31,666 bases of DNA, taken from assembly GCA_964425485.1 (NCBI GenBank), contig CAYRML010000011.1:1-31666 (forward strand). Reading direction: 5' to 3'. Below are positions 29,078-31,666 of the stretch, piece by piece (position 1 is the first letter of the stretch; each line of letters opens with the position of its first letter). Position numbers and translations under genes: made by a program. A model generated the notes under the pieces. It had not been told where the DNA came from, did not search any database, and saw only the letters and a program-made list of their open reading frames with translations. The stretch comes from CAYRML01 sp964425485. GTDB taxonomy: Bacteria; Bacillota; Dehalobacteriia; UBA4068.

Positions 29078-29902
29078 CTAAACAGATTTTTTGATTAAGC
29101 TGCCTTTATATTGCGAAGGAGTTGTAGAAGCCAGCTTTTTAAATTCTCTGGTAAAATGGGCTTGATCATAAAAACCACTCTCATAAACCACATCCAAAAG
29201 CTCATTATCATGGTCCAGCATCATTTGCAAAGAACTTTGAAACCGTATTATTCTGCTGAAATGTTTAGGCGCTATACCATAAAATTGTTTAAATTTTTTA
29301 CGTATATATCGTTCGGAATATCCGGTATAATCGATGATATCTTCCATACCGATATTACCCCTCGATATACAAATGGCTCTATATATGTAATTTGTAAAAT
29401 CTATGATTTTTTCTTCTTGAATGATATGCTTTTTGGCAAATTCTTCAAAGATGTCAATTCTTTCCTCAAAAGATTTACCACAATAAATTTTATCCACGAT
29501 ATCATTATCTTTTATTACTTCTTTTAAGGGTGCCTCGCAATTGCATAAGTCGATTATGGTTTTGTTTAATGAATTTAGGCCACGTTCGCTGTAGGGGCGA
29601 AATCCGAAGTAGTCATAACCTGGCTCCAGCTCGACAAGTTTACTTTCCAGCCGTTTGCCGTAGAAAGTTGCTCTGGGATTTTTGGGGTCGCAACAAAACA
29701 GTATGTCCATACATGCATCAGGCACCATTTTGATGGAAGAGGATGAGTTTTCATCAAGTTTGAATTGATAAAAAACGGCATCCGTTTTAGTTATAGGATT
29801 GCATTCGCGGATTTTTTCCACATAATATGATTGATTATTGCAGGAAAGTCCTGGTTGTGAAGGGACTAATCCTCCATCAGGTGAAACGTTACAATATTTC
29901 AT
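29078..29902 (-). CDS. AraC-family transcriptional regulator
   Basis: A 274-residue regulator. The N-terminal half (about 20-130) is a DUF6597-like sensor (KMVPDACMDILFC, FYGKRLESKLVELEPGYDYFGFRP). The C-terminal 100 residues hold the two-helix-turn-helix AraC domain (GMEDIIDYTGYSERYIRKKF and YESGFYDQAHFTREFKKLAS). The ATG at 29902 follows AAAGGAGG at about 9 bases. The MFS transporter gene lies upstream on the same strand and is a candidate target, which is inference. Confidence 0.92.
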   Translation of the reverse strand: MKYCNVSPDGGLVPSQPGLSCNNQSYYVEKIRECNPITKTDAVFYQFKLDENSSSSIKMVPDACMDILFCCDPKNPRATFYGKRLESKLVELEPGYDYFGFRPYSERGLNSLNKTIIDLCNCEAPLKEVIKDNDIVDKIYCGKSFEERIDIFEEFAKKHIIQEEKIIDFTNYIYRAICISRGNIGMEDIIDYTGYSERYIRKKFKQFYGIAPKHFSRIIRFQSSLQMMLDHDNELLDVVYESGFYDQAHFTREFKKLASTTPSQYKGSLIKKSV

Positions 29903-30066
29903 GAAAGACCAGACCTCCTTTAATAAATAATTAAGACTGAATTCAGTTAAAATAAAAAATATTCTGAAAATCCAATTTAATTATACCACACTTTATTATA
30001 TTTTAAGCCATATTATAAAATATTCTTTGTATAAAACGGACTATAGATTTAATCTATTGATTTAAT

Positions 30067-30109
30067 AATGATATACTAGAACCGTTTAAAACGATTCTAG
30101 CATATCATT
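30067..30109 (-). terminator. Hairpin after the MFS gene
   Basis: An 18-bp stem (30067-30084 with 30092-30109) has a 7-base loop. The two mismatches seen on the plus strand become G-U pairs in the minus-strand RNA, which supports a structure in the MFS transcript. The T-run after it is poor. Confidence 0.6.
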
Positions 30110-30142
30110 ATATTTTATAGGTGGTTGAAATTAAGGTAAGCG

Positions 30143-31417
30143 CTAAGCGGCTTTGCTGGTTTTCTTACCTGCTCTTTTAGCAAGGATGTATGGATTAGTT
30201 TCTTTAACAAAGAGGCTTACGATGAAGCATAGGGCAAAGAAGCCCGCACCCGCAGCCATGGTTGTCGGTAATCCATGCAGGTCGGCTAGCCTGCCGGTAG
30301 CAATTGGCATTAGAGATCCGCCAAAGAACTCGCCAACCCCATTGACGGTGCCCTGCGCTGTGGCGCGTAAATTATCGGCCACAGTTTCCATAGGCATGAG
30401 CACCGCAAAGACAGGCGTCATAGCACCCGGCGTACCACCAAATAGCATGTACGCCCATATAGCTGCTCCTGTTCCCGGAGATAGCCACATGATTAACGGT
30501 GCCAAGATACATAATATATAGAAAATAATCAAGGCAGGCTTACGACCGAAATTATCGGATAATTTCGGTACTAAGAACGAGTAAACCATGTATAAAATAC
30601 CCATAACTGCGGTTACAAAACCCATCTCTTGTACAGATAATCCGGCAACATTCGTTAGATAAAGTGGGGCATATAGGGCAAGTGCCCAGAAGCCCGCCAT
30701 ACTACCAAATGATATTATTGTACATAGAAGAATATTTTTTTGCGCCAGAATTGCTGCCACTCCGCCTCGTTTAGCTTTTAATTCTTGAAGATCTTGATTA
30801 TCGGCATCATCACCCGATAAAACTTTCAATTCTTTAATCATGAAAACGATTAAAACGCCCATAACCACCGATGGCAGACATGTGAGCAGGAATGTTAATT
30901 GCCAGGTAAAGTGAGCCACAAGCTGTGTAACCATGATAGGCCCAAGTGTAACAGCAAGCAGACCTACCCCCACATTTACAATGCCTGCATTACGTCCAAA
31001 AGCATTTTCACCTGAATTGCGAGCCAATATTGACATCATTAAAGCAAATAACGGGCCTTCGCCAACACCGACTATAGTACGCAGAATAAGTAAATGAGTA
31101 TAGCTTTGAGCTAAAGCGCATAAGCCAGTTGAAGCGGCTGTGATAAAAACAAAGAGAACCAACCAACGTTTTCTGTATCCTGATTTGTCTGATAGTGCAC
31201 CGAAGCCTATAGCCGATAAAGCATAAGCACCAGTAGTAACGAATCCTAATATACCTACTTGCATATTGCTGATAGCCAATTCAGGTTGAATTACCGGCAG
31301 CAAAAAGGAAATTGACAGCCTATCAAGGAATACAAAACCCCAAGTAAGAAAGAATAGTATAACTACTGTAAGCTCATATTTTCGGCTATAGGATGATTTG
31401 TTAACAGTGGCTTCCAT
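30143..31417 (-). CDS. MFS transporter (12 TM, organic-anion type)
   Basis: A 424-residue inner-membrane transporter with about 12 hydrophobic helices and the MFS loop GALSDKSGYRKRW between helices 2 and 3, repeated in weaker form as PKLSDNFGRKP after helix 8. The motif RTIVGVGEGPLFA in helix 4 recalls the anion:cation symporter and sugar-phosphate-like groups. The substrate is unknown, perhaps a carboxylate. The ATG at 31417 follows AAGAAGGGG. It is transcribed toward the AraC-type gene. Confidence 0.9.
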   Translation of the reverse strand: MEATVNKSSYSRKYELTVVILFFLTWGFVFLDRLSISFLLPVIQPELAISNMQVGILGFVTTGAYALSAIGFGALSDKSGYRKRWLVLFVFITAASTGLCALAQSYTHLLILRTIVGVGEGPLFALMMSILARNSGENAFGRNAGIVNVGVGLLAVTLGPIMVTQLVAHFTWQLTFLLTCLPSVVMGVLIVFMIKELKVLSGDDADNQDLQELKAKRGGVAAILAQKNILLCTIISFGSMAGFWALALYAPLYLTNVAGLSVQEMGFVTAVMGILYMVYSFLVPKLSDNFGRKPALIIFYILCILAPLIMWLSPGTGAAIWAYMLFGGTPGAMTPVFAVLMPMETVADNLRATAQGTVNGVGEFFGGSLMPIATGRLADLHGLPTTMAAGAGFFALCFIVSLFVKETNPYILAKRAGKKTSKAA

Positions 31418-31481
31418 AAAACCCCTTCTTTCATAAAAACAGATTTTGTGTATAAAACATAATTTATAATTAAGGGAGACA

Positions 31482-31523
31482 GATGAGATTTCTATTACAG
31501 TTTATGCTGATAGAAATCTCATC
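31482..31523. repeat. Inverted repeat upstream of the MFS gene
   Basis: GATGAGATTTCTAT (31482-31495) and its perfect complement (31510-31523) are separated by 14 bp, 65 bp before the MFS start. It could be an operator or a 5' leader hairpin; there is no T-run on either strand. Confidence 0.55.
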
Positions 31524-31666
31524 CACTCTAATCTTGCCTAAAAACCTACAGAAATGAATAGGATATTTGGGGAGGTTGAAGCAAAACGGCAAGAAAGGTT
31601 TTTATCATAGATCTAAAGTTTTTCAAATTTATTAGGATAAAAAGCTTGTCCTAATTTTTGAATGAT

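Noticed and set aside
29078..29902. Long open frames on the plus strand across the second AraC gene
   Set aside because: These are AT-rich antisense frames without homology; the minus-strand AraC domain is unmistakable.

Overview
The window looks like a chromosomal stretch of a strictly anaerobic, AT-rich Bacillota bacterium (Negativicutes or Peptococcaceae-like is my best guess, low certainty). The grounds are: a two-centre superoxide reductase, an Mrp/NifX-like FeS or metallocluster pair, a three-subunit molybdenum hydroxylase, a 2,4-diaminopentanoate-dehydrogenase-like gene (amino-acid fermentation type), a secreted protein with cadherin-like repeats plus a copper-amine-oxidase-N 'stalk' domain, strong AGGAGG ribosome sites and many long-stem intrinsic terminators. 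No rRNA, tRNA, CRISPR array, transposase or phage gene was recognised.

Region by region: 1-2.8 kb holds a saccharopine-dehydrogenase-family oxidoreductase and an AraC regulator split by a -1 frameshift exactly at a dnaX-type A_AAA_AAG heptamer (both minus). 3.4-7.7 kb is a plus-strand operon: a ThiS/MoaD-like sulfur carrier (frameshifted at an A8 run), a small Cys-tailed coiled-coil protein, then the FAD, 2x[2Fe-2S] and molybdopterin subunits of a xanthine-dehydrogenase-family enzyme of unknown substrate. 7.8-8.9 kb is a diaminopentanoate-dehydrogenase-like gene with an in-frame TAA. 9.3-12.8 kb is a redox/stress group: small ferredoxin-like protein, thioredoxin, Crp/Fnr regulator divergent from superoxide reductase, then Mrp ATPase and a His-rich NifX-like protein.

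13.4-18.8 kb is an operon headed by a P-type ATPase that resembles animal Na,K-ATPases (type IIC) at nearly all cation-binding positions, followed 1 bp later by two separate TrkA/RCK proteins, a metallo-beta-lactamase-fold protein and a glyoxalase-I-like protein. No Trk/Ktr membrane subunit is present, so the RCK proteins may serve the ATPase. 18.9-25.5 kb is a metal-acquisition locus: a regulatory region with two similar modules (palindrome, small terminator, palindrome about 87 bp further on), a decayed membrane-protein gene, then a SAM methyltransferase, FecCD-type permease, ATPase, lipoprotein binding protein, divergent MoeA-like protein and DUF4213/DUF364 protein. The binding-protein gene is bracketed by a 29-bp inverted repeat whose imperfect pairs are all G-U in the sense RNA.

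25.5-31.7 kb carries a RidA-domain lipoprotein, the large secreted repeat protein, a Cys-rich DUF6485-like small protein, another AraC-type regulator and an MFS transporter. Several genes (AraC, ThiS-like, Ord-like, a NapH-like remnant, an ECF-like remnant) are broken. This suggests either local decay, recoding at A-runs, or homopolymer errors in the assembly; the sequence alone cannot decide which.
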